40,912 nucleotides of DNA from Streptomyces verrucosisporus (GTDB lineage: Bacteria; Actinomycetota; Actinomycetes; Streptomycetales; Streptomycetaceae). Below are positions 33,776-40,912 of the stretch, in pieces. The DNA lies in assembly GCF_017114865.1 (NCBI RefSeq), contig NZ_JADEYH010000037.1:1-40912 (forward strand), read 5' to 3'. Position 1 is the first letter of the stretch, and every line of letters starts with the position of its first letter. The translations under genes and the position numbers were made by a program. The notes beneath the pieces were generated by a model. That model was not told the origin of the DNA. It ran no database searches and saw only the letters and a list, made by a program, of their open reading frames with translations.

Positions 33776-33789
33776 GGGACGTTACTCCC
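33776..33789. promoter_or_regulatory. DosR/OsdR-like box upstream of narG copy 2
   Basis: GGGACGTTACTCCC matches the DosR consensus at 12 of 14 positions, including the full left half GGGAC. It lies unusually near the first codon of the narG remnant, which suggests the leader was shortened. Confidence 0.6.
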
Positions 33790-33994
33790 TCTCCGCCCCG
33801 GTCTTCCTGTTCCTCGCTCTCACCAGCGCGTCCCTCCCGGGATCGGAAGTCGGTCCACGCACCGGGCCGCGGACGGCCGGGCGCTCACTTCCGAGTGGAC
33901 GCGATCCCCGCCCCGCTCCGGTGCCGGCCCATTGACTACCCGGAAAGGTTTCCGATCACTCACCGGCGCGTTCACGCGGTCAGGCCGCGGCGGC

Positions 33995-34069
33995 GGGCAT
34001 CCCCGCTTCAGCGCCGCCTGCCTGCTGGCCGGCTACGCCTGGCTGGGGCTGGCCGGGGCGCTGTGGCTG
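33995..34069 (+). pseudogene. Remnant of a membrane protein, possibly NnrS-like
   Basis: About 25 codons encode RFSAACLLAGYAWLGLAGALWL, a single transmembrane segment whose wording recalls NnrS-type heme-copper membrane proteins found beside denitrification genes. The next codons belong to a copper oxidase in another frame. No start or continuation is present. The family is a weak guess from one segment. Confidence 0.45.
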
Positions 34070-35037
34070 CAACGAGGGCGACGACGGCCACGACCTGGTG
34101 CTGGAGTCCGGCGCCCGCACCGGCCGGCTCGCCCCCGGCGAACGGGAGACGCTGGACGCCGGGGTCGTCGACCGCGATCTGGAGGGGTGGTGCTCGGTGG
34201 TGGGGCACCGGCGGATGGGCATGGTGTTCGGCGTACGGGTCACCGGTGGCAACGCGGCCGGCCCGCAGGATTCCCCGAAGCCCGCAGGCCCCGCGGAGCA
34301 CGGGGAACAGGGCGGCGCCGACGGGGAGTCGGCCGCCTCCGCGTTCGACCCCATGGCCGAGCCCGCCCCCGGCTTCACCGCCCGTGACGCCGCGCTGCCG
34401 CCCGTCTCGGGCGATTCCGGACCGCGCGTCCACCGCCGGACCCTGACGGTGCGCGAGACCGTACGCGAGGTCGCCCCCGGAGTGCGGCAGACCCTGTGGA
34501 CCTTCGGCGGTACCGCGCCGGGCCCGGTGCTGCGCGGACGGGTCGGCGACACCTTCGAGATCACCCTCGTCAACGACGGGTCGATCGGCCACAGCATCGA
34601 CTTCCACGCCGGGGCGCTGGCCCCCGACCGGCCCATGCGCACCATCGAACCCGGCGAGTCGCTGACCTACCGGTTCACCGCCGAGCGCAGCGGGGTGTGG
34701 ATGTACCACTGCTCCACGATGCCGATGTCGCTGCACATCGCCAACGGCATGTACGGGGCCGTCGTCGCCGACCCGCCGCAACTGCCCGAGGTCGACCGGG
34801 AGTTCCTGTTGATCCAGTCCGATCTGTACCTGGGCGGGCAGGGTGGCACGGCCGACGCGGACAAGGTGGCGGCCCTGCGGTCCGACGCCGTGGTCTTCAA
34901 CGGCTACGCGAACCAGTACGCCTACGACCCACCGGCCGTCCGCACCGGCGAGCGGGTACGGATCTGGGTCCTGGCGGCCGGGCCGAACCGGCCGAGCGCC
35001 TTCCACGTCGTCGGGGGCCAGTTCGACACCGTCTACC
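34070..35037 (+). pseudogene. Multicopper oxidase / copper nitrite reductase-like remnant
   Basis: The open frame begins abruptly at EGDDGHDLVLESGARTG in the middle of a cupredoxin domain. A second and a partial third cupredoxin domain follow. Copper ligands are visible: HSIDFHAG, then WMYHCSTMPMSLHIANGMYG with the type 1 His, Cys, His and Met. This resembles copper nitrite reductase. The 3' part ends after VVGGQFDTVY, where sequence antisense to the acetyltransferase begins. Both ends are therefore missing and no start codon is in the proper place. It may have been the nitrite-reducing partner of the nar genes. Confidence 0.8.
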
Positions 35038-35039
35038 AC

Positions 35040-35275
35040 CCGGCGGGCCGCCCCTTCCACCGGCCGACCATGAAGTGGCCGGCGGGAGGGGCGAGATCGT
35101 CACTGGGCTCCTCGGCGAGCGCCGCGTCGACCTCCTCCCGGGCGGCGCGGCGGCCGCGGTAGCGGCCGACGATGTCTTCGTAGTACGCGCGCAGCAGGGC
35201 CGCGGAGTCGGGATGCCCGACGGGCAGGGGCGCGATGTCCCAGGAGGCTGATCGTCCGTCGTTCACACGCCTCAT
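35040..35275 (-). pseudogene. GNAT-like acetyltransferase, 3'-truncated
   Basis: About 78 codons resemble the N-terminus of a GNAT N-acetyltransferase (DIAPLPVGHPDSAALLRAYY, then PPAGHFMVGRWKGRPAG), ending before the acetyl-CoA-binding motif. The gene meets the copper oxidase remnant tail-to-tail at about 35038. Start at ATG 35273-35275, or the GTG three codons further in with a better GAGG site. No cofactor site remains, so it should be inactive. The 182-nt gap upstream shows nothing I can assign. Confidence 0.7.
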
Positions 35276-35457
35276 CCTCACAGGCCCGCCGCCCCCGCCG
35301 CCTCCCGGTTTCCCTCCCGTCCGGGTCCCGGTTCGGGCCGTGGTGCCGCAGGCCGTCGAGCGCGGCCTCCGGCAGCACGTCGGCGCGCTCCTCGGCGGGC
35401 CGTCCCCGGCCCTCACCGGGGTCGCCGCGATGCCCGCGTCGAGGGGAGCACCGCGCC

Positions 35458-35733
35458 TCACGCCGACAGCGCGCGCCCGTCCTCGTCGCCGCTCTCGGCA
35501 CAGGCGGCGGCCAGGTCGTCCAGGGGGAGGCCCAGTACGGCCGCCAGGGCCGCCACCGTGAAGAACGCCGGGGTCGGCGCCCGTCCGGTCTCGATCTTCC
35601 GCAGCGTCTCCGCCGACACCCCGGCCGCCGCGGCGACCTCCACCATGCTGCGCCCGCCGCGCGCTTCGCGCAGCAGCGCACCGAGCCGTTCCCCGCGCTG
35701 CCGCTCCCACGGGGTCAGAGGAGTTCTCACCAT
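35458..35733 (-). CDS. Small XRE-family helix-turn-helix regulator
   Basis: A 91-residue protein with one XRE-type DNA-binding domain (RLGALLREARGGRSMVEVAA to SAETLRKIETGRAPTPAFF). It is divergent from the methionine aminopeptidase gene, with a palindrome in the shared promoter. This pairing of a small XRE gene with a second map gene is familiar from Streptomyces genomes. It is likely a repressor of itself and of the aminopeptidase gene. Confidence 0.85.
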   Translation of the reverse strand: MVRTPLTPWERQRGERLGALLREARGGRSMVEVAAAAGVSAETLRKIETGRAPTPAFFTVAALAAVLGLPLDDLAAACAESGDEDGRALSA

Positions 35734-35740
35734 GACCGTG

Positions 35741-35760
35741 ATACTAATACCGGTATAAGA
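35741..35760. promoter_or_regulatory. Divergent promoter with ATACCGGTAT palindrome
   Basis: The perfect 10-nt palindrome ATACCGGTAT (35747-35756) overlaps a -10-like TATAAG for the plus strand (35754-35759) and a TAGTAT for the minus strand. It is the best operator candidate for the XRE protein. Confidence 0.6.
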
Positions 35761-35823
35761 ATTGGAGCGCGCCGACCCGACGCGTTGCGACAGCACGACA
35801 CGCACAGGGAGAAGTGGCACAGC

Positions 35824-36591
35824 ATGGTGGAGATCAAGACCGATGCGGCACTGGAGGCCATGCGGGAGGCCGGGCGCGTCGTTGCCCGGGCCCTCGCGGC
35901 CGCCCGGGACGCGGCGGGCGTCGGCGTGTCCCTGCGGGAGCTGGACGAGGCGGCGCGCGCCGTCCTGACCGAGGCGGGGGCGCGCTCCCCCTTCCTGGGC
36001 TACCGACCCTCCTTCGCGCCCACCCCGTTCCCGGCGGTGGCCTGCGTCTCCGTCAACGACGCGATCGTGCACGGCGTCCCGGACGGCTACCGGCTGCGCG
36101 ACGGCGACCTGGTCAGCGTCGACTGCGGCGCGGAACTCGACGGCTGGACCGGCGACGCGGCCGTCAGCTTCATCGTCGGCACCCCCCGGCCCGCCGACCT
36201 GGAACTGGTCAAGGCCACCCGGGAGGCGCTCGACGCGGGTATCGCGGCGGCCACCGCCGGGAACCGGATCGGCGACATCTCGCACGCCATCGGCGCCGTC
36301 GCCGAGGCGGCCCGCTGCGGCATGCCACGGGACTTCGGCGGCCACGGCATCGGCCGCCGTATGCACGAGGACCCCCATGTGCCCAACCGCGGGCGCCCCG
36401 GGCGCGGGTTCCCCCTGCGGCACGGGCTGGTCCTCGCCATCGAGCCGATGCTGATGGCCGGCGGGAGCGACGCCTACCGCACCGACCCCGACGGCTGGAC
36501 GCTGCGCACCGCCGACGGCAGCCGGGCCGCCCACATCGAGCACACCGTCGCGGTCACCGACGAGGGCCCGCGCGTGCTCACCCTGCCCTGA
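35824..36591 (+). CDS. map: Type I methionine aminopeptidase
   Basis: Removes N-terminal Met from new proteins. The 255-residue protein has the five metal ligands in order: Asp in VSVDCGAEL, Asp in WTGDAAVSF, His in GGHGIGRRMH, Glu in AIEPML and Glu in AHIEHTVAV. The substrate histidine is in IVHGVPDG. The ATG at 35824 is chosen for GGGAGAAG upstream; an earlier in-frame ATG lacks a site and family sequence. It is not beside ribosomal genes, so it is probably a second, conditionally used copy controlled by the divergent XRE regulator. Confidence 0.93.
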   Translation: MVEIKTDAALEAMREAGRVVARALAAARDAAGVGVSLRELDEAARAVLTEAGARSPFLGYRPSFAPTPFPAVACVSVNDAIVHGVPDGYRLRDGDLVSVDCGAELDGWTGDAAVSFIVGTPRPADLELVKATREALDAGIAAATAGNRIGDISHAIGAVAEAARCGMPRDFGGHGIGRRMHEDPHVPNRGRPGRGFPLRHGLVLAIEPMLMAGGSDAYRTDPDGWTLRTADGSRAAHIEHTVAVTDEGPRVLTLP

Positions 36592-36651
36592 CCGGGGACG
36601 GGGACCGGGGGGACGAAGACGGAGGCGAGGGCGGTGGCGGGCCCGGAGGCG

Positions 36652-37488
36652 TCAGGCTCCCGGCCGGGCCGGGGACGCGGGCACCGCGGGGCCCCGGCGG
36701 GCGATCAGCTGGAAGAGGCGGGCGGTGTGCCGGTAGGCGGGCCGGTCGGTGACCGCGAGTTCCAGCCGCTCCAGGTCGGCGTAGAAGGCCGGGTCGTACT
36801 TGCGCTCGTCGTCGGTGATGTAGTCGCTGACGCTGCGGATGCCGTGGTGCGCGGCCCCCGGACAGCCCAGGCCCTCCAGCCGGGAGGCGATCTCCTCGGC
36901 GGTGTACAGCGTCATGGCGGTGCCGAAGGTGCGGCCGTCGGCGCGGTCCCGGCCGAGGGCCGCCAGCGCGGCGGCCGGGTCCAGTTCGCGTACGGCCGCG
37001 ACCAGCGGGGCGGAGTGGCGGTTGACGGCCATCACCGACAGTACGCCGCCCTCCCGCAGCGGCGCCACGGCCGCCGCCGGCATCTCCTCCGCCGCGGCTG
37101 GACTCTCCGCGTACTGCAGGACGTTGTGGCACAGCACGACGTCCCAGCCGCCCGAGGCGATCTCCCGCGGCAACTCCTCGACGCGGGCCCGGACGCGGGT
37201 GACGCGGTCGGCCACTCCGGCCGCCTCCGCGCGCTCCCCGGCGGCTGCCAGCATCCCGGGGGCGAGGTCCACCACGGTCACGCGGTGGCCGCGGACCGCG
37301 AGCCGGACGGCGTCGCCGCCGTCTCCCCCGGCCAGGTCCAGGATCCGCAGGGGACCGTCGCCGAGTCCGTCCAGGTGGCGCAGGAGGTTGGCCTCGGCGA
37401 GGGTGAAGCGCAGGCGCCCCCAGGGGGCCTGCTGCCACTGCCGCCAGGCGGCCATGGACGAGTCGAACCTCTGAGCTGTCCCGGACAT
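36652..37488 (-). CDS. SAM-dependent methyltransferase
   Basis: A 278-residue class I methyltransferase. Motif I is LDLAGGDGGDAVRLA, the acidic residue after strand 2 is in VTVVDLAPG, and motif IV-like DVVLCHNVLQYA follows. The overall wording (RFDSSMAAWRQWQQAPWGRL) is like the SmtA/CmoM-type tRNA carboxymethyl-uridine methyltransferases, but small-molecule methyltransferases cannot be excluded. It is divergent from the LysR gene across 113 nt and convergent with map. No co-transcribed gene is apparent. Confidence 0.85.
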   Translation of the reverse strand: MSGTAQRFDSSMAAWRQWQQAPWGRLRFTLAEANLLRHLDGLGDGPLRILDLAGGDGGDAVRLAVRGHRVTVVDLAPGMLAAAGERAEAAGVADRVTRVRARVEELPREIASGGWDVVLCHNVLQYAESPAAAEEMPAAAVAPLREGGVLSVMAVNRHSAPLVAAVRELDPAAALAALGRDRADGRTFGTAMTLYTAEEIASRLEGLGCPGAAHHGIRSVSDYITDDERKYDPAFYADLERLELAVTDRPAYRHTARLFQLIARRGPAVPASPARPGA

Positions 37489-37601
37489 GCGCAGACCCTA
37501 ACCCGGGCGCCGACTCGGCGGCCGTGTACCGCAGTTGTGGTCCGTACCAATCCCCTGCCGATGTATTGCCCCCGCGTACCGGGCGGCCCAAGCTGTCGGG
37601 C

Positions 37602-38576
37602 ATGGACCTGGAACTGCGGCACCTGAAGACGATCCGGGCGATCGCGGACGCGGGCAGCCTCACCCGGGCGGCCACGGCACTGGGCCTGGCCCAGCCAGCC
37701 CTCAGCGCACAGCTCAAGCGGATCGAACGCGCCCTGGGCGGGGCGCTGTTCACCCGCGGCCGGTTCGGGGTCCGGCCGACCGCGCTGGGCGAGCTGGTGC
37801 TGGACCGTGCCTGTGTGCTGCTGCCCGCGGTGCGTGATCTCCAGGAGGAGGCCGTACGGTTCGCGCGGGCGTGGGAGGGCATGCCGCGCTTCCGGCTCGG
37901 CGGTACGCACGGGCCGCTGCTGGGCGGCCTGGTGGACCGGCTGGCAGAGTCCCATCCACAGGTCGCGGTGACCACGCGCACCTCCTGGTCGGAACGGGAG
38001 ATCGCCGCGCTGGTGGTCGAGGGGCGGGTGGACTTCGCCCTGGTCGGCGCCTGCGGGGAGAGCCCGCCGCCTGCGGCGGACCGGCTGGTGTGGCGGGAGA
38101 TCGCCGTCGACCCGGTGTTCGTGATGCTGGGCCGGGACCATCCGCTGGCCGAACGGCGCGAGGTGGAACTGGCCGAGCTGGCCGGGGAGTCCTGGGCGGA
38201 CGTGCCGGGGGACGGCTGCTTCGCGGACTGCTTCGCCGCCGTCTGCGCCCGCGCCGGGTTCACCCCCGTCCGCGTCTACGAGACCGACACCGCCTCGTGC
38301 GTCCATCTGGTGCAGGTGGGGCGGGCGGTGGGGCTGTGCCGGGCGACGTTCCCGCCGGCCCCGGGCATGGTGACCCGCCCGCTGGCCGGGTCTCCGCTGC
38401 GCTGGCGGCATCTGGTCGGCTGGCATCCGGGCTCGCCCGCTGCGGGCGTCGCGGGCCCGGTGGTCGCCCAGGCCCGCGCGGCGCACGCCGAGGCCGCCGC
38501 CCGCAGCGTCAGTTACACCCGGTGGCTTTCCGAACACCCGGGGTTCGGCGCGACTTCCCCGGCGGGGGTCGGATGA
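37602..38576 (+). CDS. LysR-family transcription regulator
   Basis: A 324-residue LysR protein with a clear N-terminal helix-turn-helix (IADAGSLTRAATALGLAQPA, LSAQLKRIERALGG) and an effector domain ending in an Arg-rich helix. The ATG at 37602 begins the conserved MDLELRHLK; longer in-frame sequence upstream lacks family features. No clear ribosome site is present. Divergence from the methyltransferase gene suggests it may control it. After its stop, about 250 nt up to 38829 contain no feature I can support. Confidence 0.87.
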   Translation: MDLELRHLKTIRAIADAGSLTRAATALGLAQPALSAQLKRIERALGGALFTRGRFGVRPTALGELVLDRACVLLPAVRDLQEEAVRFARAWEGMPRFRLGGTHGPLLGGLVDRLAESHPQVAVTTRTSWSEREIAALVVEGRVDFALVGACGESPPPAADRLVWREIAVDPVFVMLGRDHPLAERREVELAELAGESWADVPGDGCFADCFAAVCARAGFTPVRVYETDTASCVHLVQVGRAVGLCRATFPPAPGMVTRPLAGSPLRWRHLVGWHPGSPAAGVAGPVVAQARAAHAEAAARSVSYTRWLSEHPGFGATSPAGVG

Positions 38577-38829
38577 GCGCGGGATGACGATCGGATGAGA
38601 TCGGACGATACGGCATCGCACGACACGCCGGGGCGCCCGACCGGCGCCACGGCGGCCCGTCCGGCCCCGCCGCCAAGGGTCCCGTAGCAGAACGGAGTTG
38701 TGCGGCGGCCGGCGGGCCGCTGGTCGGGGCGTACGCCCGGACGGATGCGGAGTGCCGGTACCACCCCCACGGTGACATCCCCCGGTCCGCTACAGTCCGT
38801 CGTCCTGGGAAGTGCCACAAGGGGGCTGA

Positions 38830-40464
38830 ATGCGTCGCGATACATGCCCGGTCTGCGAGCAGCGGGCGCCGGTGACCGACGGGGTCATCGGCCACCACGA
38901 GAGCGAAGGCCGAAGCTGCCGAGGAGCGGGCCGGACCGCCGCGGAGGCGGAGGCCCCACGGGAGGACGCTCCGCGTCCCGCCGGGAAGAACCGTACGAGG
39001 ACGGCCGCGCCTCTGTCCGCGGCCCTGGGGCTGGTCGGCCTGCTCCTCATCGCCCTCGGAGCCGTTCTCGGCTCCGTGCCGCTCCTGGCGGGCGGTGCCG
39101 TCCTCCTCGTCGCGGCGGGAGCCGGTGTCCTGCTGAGCCGCCGCGCCCCGGCGGCCGGTGAGCGGACCGCCTCGCAGGGCGGTGCCGGGAAGACGGCCGG
39201 GGAGACCGCAGAGGAGAAGGAGAAGACGACGGAGGAGGCGGCGGCCACTGTCCGCACCGAGCCGGAACCGCCGGCCGGGCCGGGGACCGAGCCGGGGCAG
39301 GAGACGGAGCGCCGCGAGGAGGAGGAAAAGAAGGAGAAGGAGAGCGCCTCCGGTTCCGTCCTGGTGGAGACGGTCTCCGTGGAGGAGACCGCTCCGGAAC
39401 GGCTTTCGGTGGGCGGTCTGTTCTTCTCCGACCCCGCTGACTCCGCCTCTCGGCCGGAGCAGTCGGACCGGTCGGACCTGGAGGAGGACCGGTCTCCGGC
39501 CCCTCACACGCCGGAGCCCGAGCACAGCACACGGGAACCGGAGGTGCGGGACGACGACTCGCCGGAGCCGGCGACCGGGGTGTCCGGGACGCCGGAGCCG
39601 CGTGCCGACGAGCCCGCCTCCCCCACGGTGGAGGCGGTGAAGGCCGAGGCGCCCGCCCCGGAGACCGAAGCCCCCGCCGAAATCCCCGCCCCCCGGGCCG
39701 AGGAGACCGCCCCGGTCGTCTCGGACGCCCCGGTCACCGTCGACACCCCGGTCACCGACGAGGCCGCGGAGACCGACGACAGCAAGGCCGCAGCTCCGGA
39801 GCCCCCCTCCGGTGACAAGCAGTCCACGCCCGCCGACGCGTCCACGCGAGACGCCGGAGAACCCGCCCAGGCCCCCGCCGCCCCCGTGGCCGAGGCCACG
39901 GCGCCCCGCACAGCAGAGGCTGGGACGGAGCCGAAGCCGGCTGCCGAGGATGTCGACGAGGCCGCGCCGGCCGTGCCCGCCGCCACGGAGAACACCACGG
40001 GCCCCGCCACGGGGCCCGCCGGGGACGCCGGCGACACCGCCCCGGAGCCCGGACGGACCGAGGGCGAGAACGCCGACGCGCCCGCCGCACGCATCGTGAA
40101 GCAGGCGGCTGCGTCACCCGCGGAGGCCGAGGCCCCCCGGGCGCCTGCCGCGGCCGCCGAGCCGCCCGCCGGGCCCGGACCGGACGAATCCGGCGCCGAG
40201 CCCGCCGGCGGCCCGTTCGCCCGGCAGGCGGAGGCCGCCGGGATGGACGCCGGGACGCTCCGCGAGATCGCACAGGCCGTCGTCACCGAGCAGAACGCCA
40301 GCATGGTCTACGTGCAGCAGCGCTTCTCCCTCTCCCGTACGGCCGCCCGGCGCGCCCTGGACGCGCTCGAGCAGCTCGAGGTGGTCTCGGCTCCGGCCAA
40401 GAACGGGCGGCGCAAGGCCCTGGCCACGTCCCTGGACCACCTCGCCCCGGCGGGCAAGCACTGA
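38830..40464 (+). CDS. Membrane protein with zinc-ribbon-like head and FtsK-gamma-like tail
   Basis: A 544-residue protein I cannot name. Residues 6-30 contain a possible zinc site (CPVC, HH at 22-23, Cys30). Two hydrophobic segments follow at about 62-83 and 87-104. Residues 110-475 are a long Pro/Ala/Glu-rich, probably disordered, stretch. The last 70 residues (GMDAGTLREIAQAVVTEQNA, then QQRFSLSRTAARRALDALEQ) read like the winged helix of the FtsK gamma domain, which recognises polar DNA octamers. It would thus tether DNA to the membrane without an ATPase motor. The tail could instead be a generic winged helix. The gene stands alone and is followed by a strong terminator. Confidence 0.7.
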   Translation: MRRDTCPVCEQRAPVTDGVIGHHESEGRSCRGAGRTAAEAEAPREDAPRPAGKNRTRTAAPLSAALGLVGLLLIALGAVLGSVPLLAGGAVLLVAAGAGVLLSRRAPAAGERTASQGGAGKTAGETAEEKEKTTEEAAATVRTEPEPPAGPGTEPGQETERREEEEKKEKESASGSVLVETVSVEETAPERLSVGGLFFSDPADSASRPEQSDRSDLEEDRSPAPHTPEPEHSTREPEVRDDDSPEPATGVSGTPEPRADEPASPTVEAVKAEAPAPETEAPAEIPAPRAEETAPVVSDAPVTVDTPVTDEAAETDDSKAAAPEPPSGDKQSTPADASTRDAGEPAQAPAAPVAEATAPRTAEAGTEPKPAAEDVDEAAPAVPAATENTTGPATGPAGDAGDTAPEPGRTEGENADAPAARIVKQAAASPAEAEAPRAPAAAAEPPAGPGPDESGAEPAGGPFARQAEAAGMDAGTLREIAQAVVTEQNASMVYVQQRFSLSRTAARRALDALEQLEVVSAPAKNGRRKALATSLDHLAPAGKH

Positions 40465-40534
40465 TCCGCGCACTGTTCCGCGCACTGCGGCACGACGGAA
40501 TCCGCAGGCCACACGGGGCGCGGCGGCTTCCATA

Positions 40535-40579
40535 ACGCGGTGGGGGGAGGGGAGTTGACAGCTCCTCCCCCCACCGCGT
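40535..40579 (+). terminator. 16-bp perfect hairpin before the protease gene
   Basis: ACGCGGTGGGGGGAGG and CCTCCCCCCACCGCGT are exact reverse complements around a 13-nt loop, 70 nt after the stop of the FtsK-gamma-like gene. The loop contains TTGACA, a -35-like word, but I see no matching -10 at proper spacing. Confidence 0.75.
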
Positions 40580-40625
40580 CCGCGTCTACGGTTTCGGTCA
40601 CCCCGACGAAACCGAGGAGAACCAC

Positions 40626-40912
40626 ATGCTCCACAGACGCGTCGCAGGCGCGTGCGCGGCCGCCGTGGCGGCCGGCGCACTCGCCCTGACCGGACTGCTG
40701 CCGGGCACCGCGACGGCCGACCCCGCCGCCTCCACCCCGCGGAAGGCGGACGCCCACCCCGCCGCCTCCACCCTGTCCTCCGTGCCGCCCGGCCTGCTCA
40801 AGGCCATGCAGCGCGATCTCGGCCTCACCGCCGGCGAGGCGAAGGACCGGCTGGTGAACGAGAGCAGGGCCGGAGAGGCCGCCGGGAAACTGCGCCTGGC
40901 GCTCGGCGGCGA
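40626..40912 (+). CDS. Secreted serine protease precursor, N-terminal part (streptogrisin-like)
   Basis: The gene runs off the window. The 95 visible codons give a signal peptide (basic MLHRRV, hydrophobic AAAVAAGALALTG, cleavage near ATADP), a Pro/Ala/Ser stretch, then the start of an alpha-lytic protease-type prodomain (LLKAMQRDLGLTAGEAKDRL). This prodomain acts as a folding chaperone in S1 family proteases of Streptomyces. The catalytic domain lies outside the window. ATG with GAGGAG at 6 nt. Confidence 0.8.
   Translation, partial: MLHRRVAGACAAAVAAGALALTGLLPGTATADPAASTPRKADAHPAASTLSSVPPGLLKAMQRDLGLTAGEAKDRLVNESRAGEAAGKLRLALGG

Noticed and set aside
40555..40592. TTGACA in the terminator loop as a promoter for the protease gene
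   Set aside because: The best -10-like word (TACGGT) is about 26 nt away, too far for a standard promoter.
1..40912. CRISPR arrays, tRNA or rRNA genes, insertion sequences
   Set aside because: No regularly spaced direct repeats with unique spacers, no tRNA-like cloverleaf and no transposase reading frame with flanking inverted repeats were seen.

Overview
The window is very GC-rich with strong third-position GC bias, uses GTG starts freely, has rare TTA codons, and carries gene families typical of actinomycetes (DosR/OsdR-type regulator, universal stress protein, Tat-exported hydrolase, streptogrisin-type prodomain). It is most likely a Streptomyces chromosome or a close relative. All calls come from reading the sequence; no database search was run.

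Region 1 (1-8449) is a fatty-acid/lipid catabolism block: a long-chain acyl-CoA ligase, a FadA2-like thiolase, a FabG4-like high-molecular-weight ketoreductase, a MaoC-type hydratase, a TetR regulator, a sterol-carrier (SCP2) protein and an acyl-CoA dehydrogenase. Two intergenic regions carry the same 30-bp double operator (two TTACT-N4-AGTAA palindromes in identical phasing), which suggests that the TetR protein controls both divergent promoters.

Region 2 (8560-14947) is a compact candidate RiPP gene cluster and the most interesting part of the window. In order it has a promoter with an inverted repeat, a 48-codon coupled small ORF with a TTA codon and 12-nt tandem repeats, an MFS exporter, an S9 prolyl-oligopeptidase-type peptidase, a 39-residue precursor candidate, a perfect 12-bp hairpin, a B12-binding radical SAM enzyme of the RiPP C-methyltransferase type, and an unassigned small protein. 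The genes overlap or sit close together. The core candidate SVGITVTIP is bracketed by two prolines, which a prolyl peptidase could use.

Region 3 (14958-18411) holds a beta-lactamase-fold protein, a LysR regulator with a TTA fourth codon, a divergent Tat-exported metallo-hydrolase and an ACT-domain protein.

Region 4 (18544-33789) resembles the actinobacterial hypoxia/dormancy regulon: universal stress protein, DoxX-like membrane protein, cyclic-nucleotide-binding protein, CBS-BON protein, DevR/OsdR-like response regulator, flavin-binding protein and two respiratory nitrate reductase operons facing each other. Five 14-bp sites of the form GGGnC...CCC lie upstream of these genes. Both nar operons are badly decayed. 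Copy 1 has two in-frame TAG codons in narG, a narH-narJ in-frame chimera and a narI joined to a VKOR gene. Copy 2 has an internal narG deletion, a TAG and a narG-narJ junction that removes narH.

Region 5 (33995-35275) continues the debris: a membrane-protein remnant joined to a copper-oxidase remnant, which is joined tail-to-tail to a truncated acetyltransferase.

Region 6 (35458-40912) looks healthy: an XRE regulator divergent from a methionine aminopeptidase, a methyltransferase divergent from a LysR regulator, a membrane protein with an FtsK-gamma-like C-terminus, and the start of a secreted serine protease.
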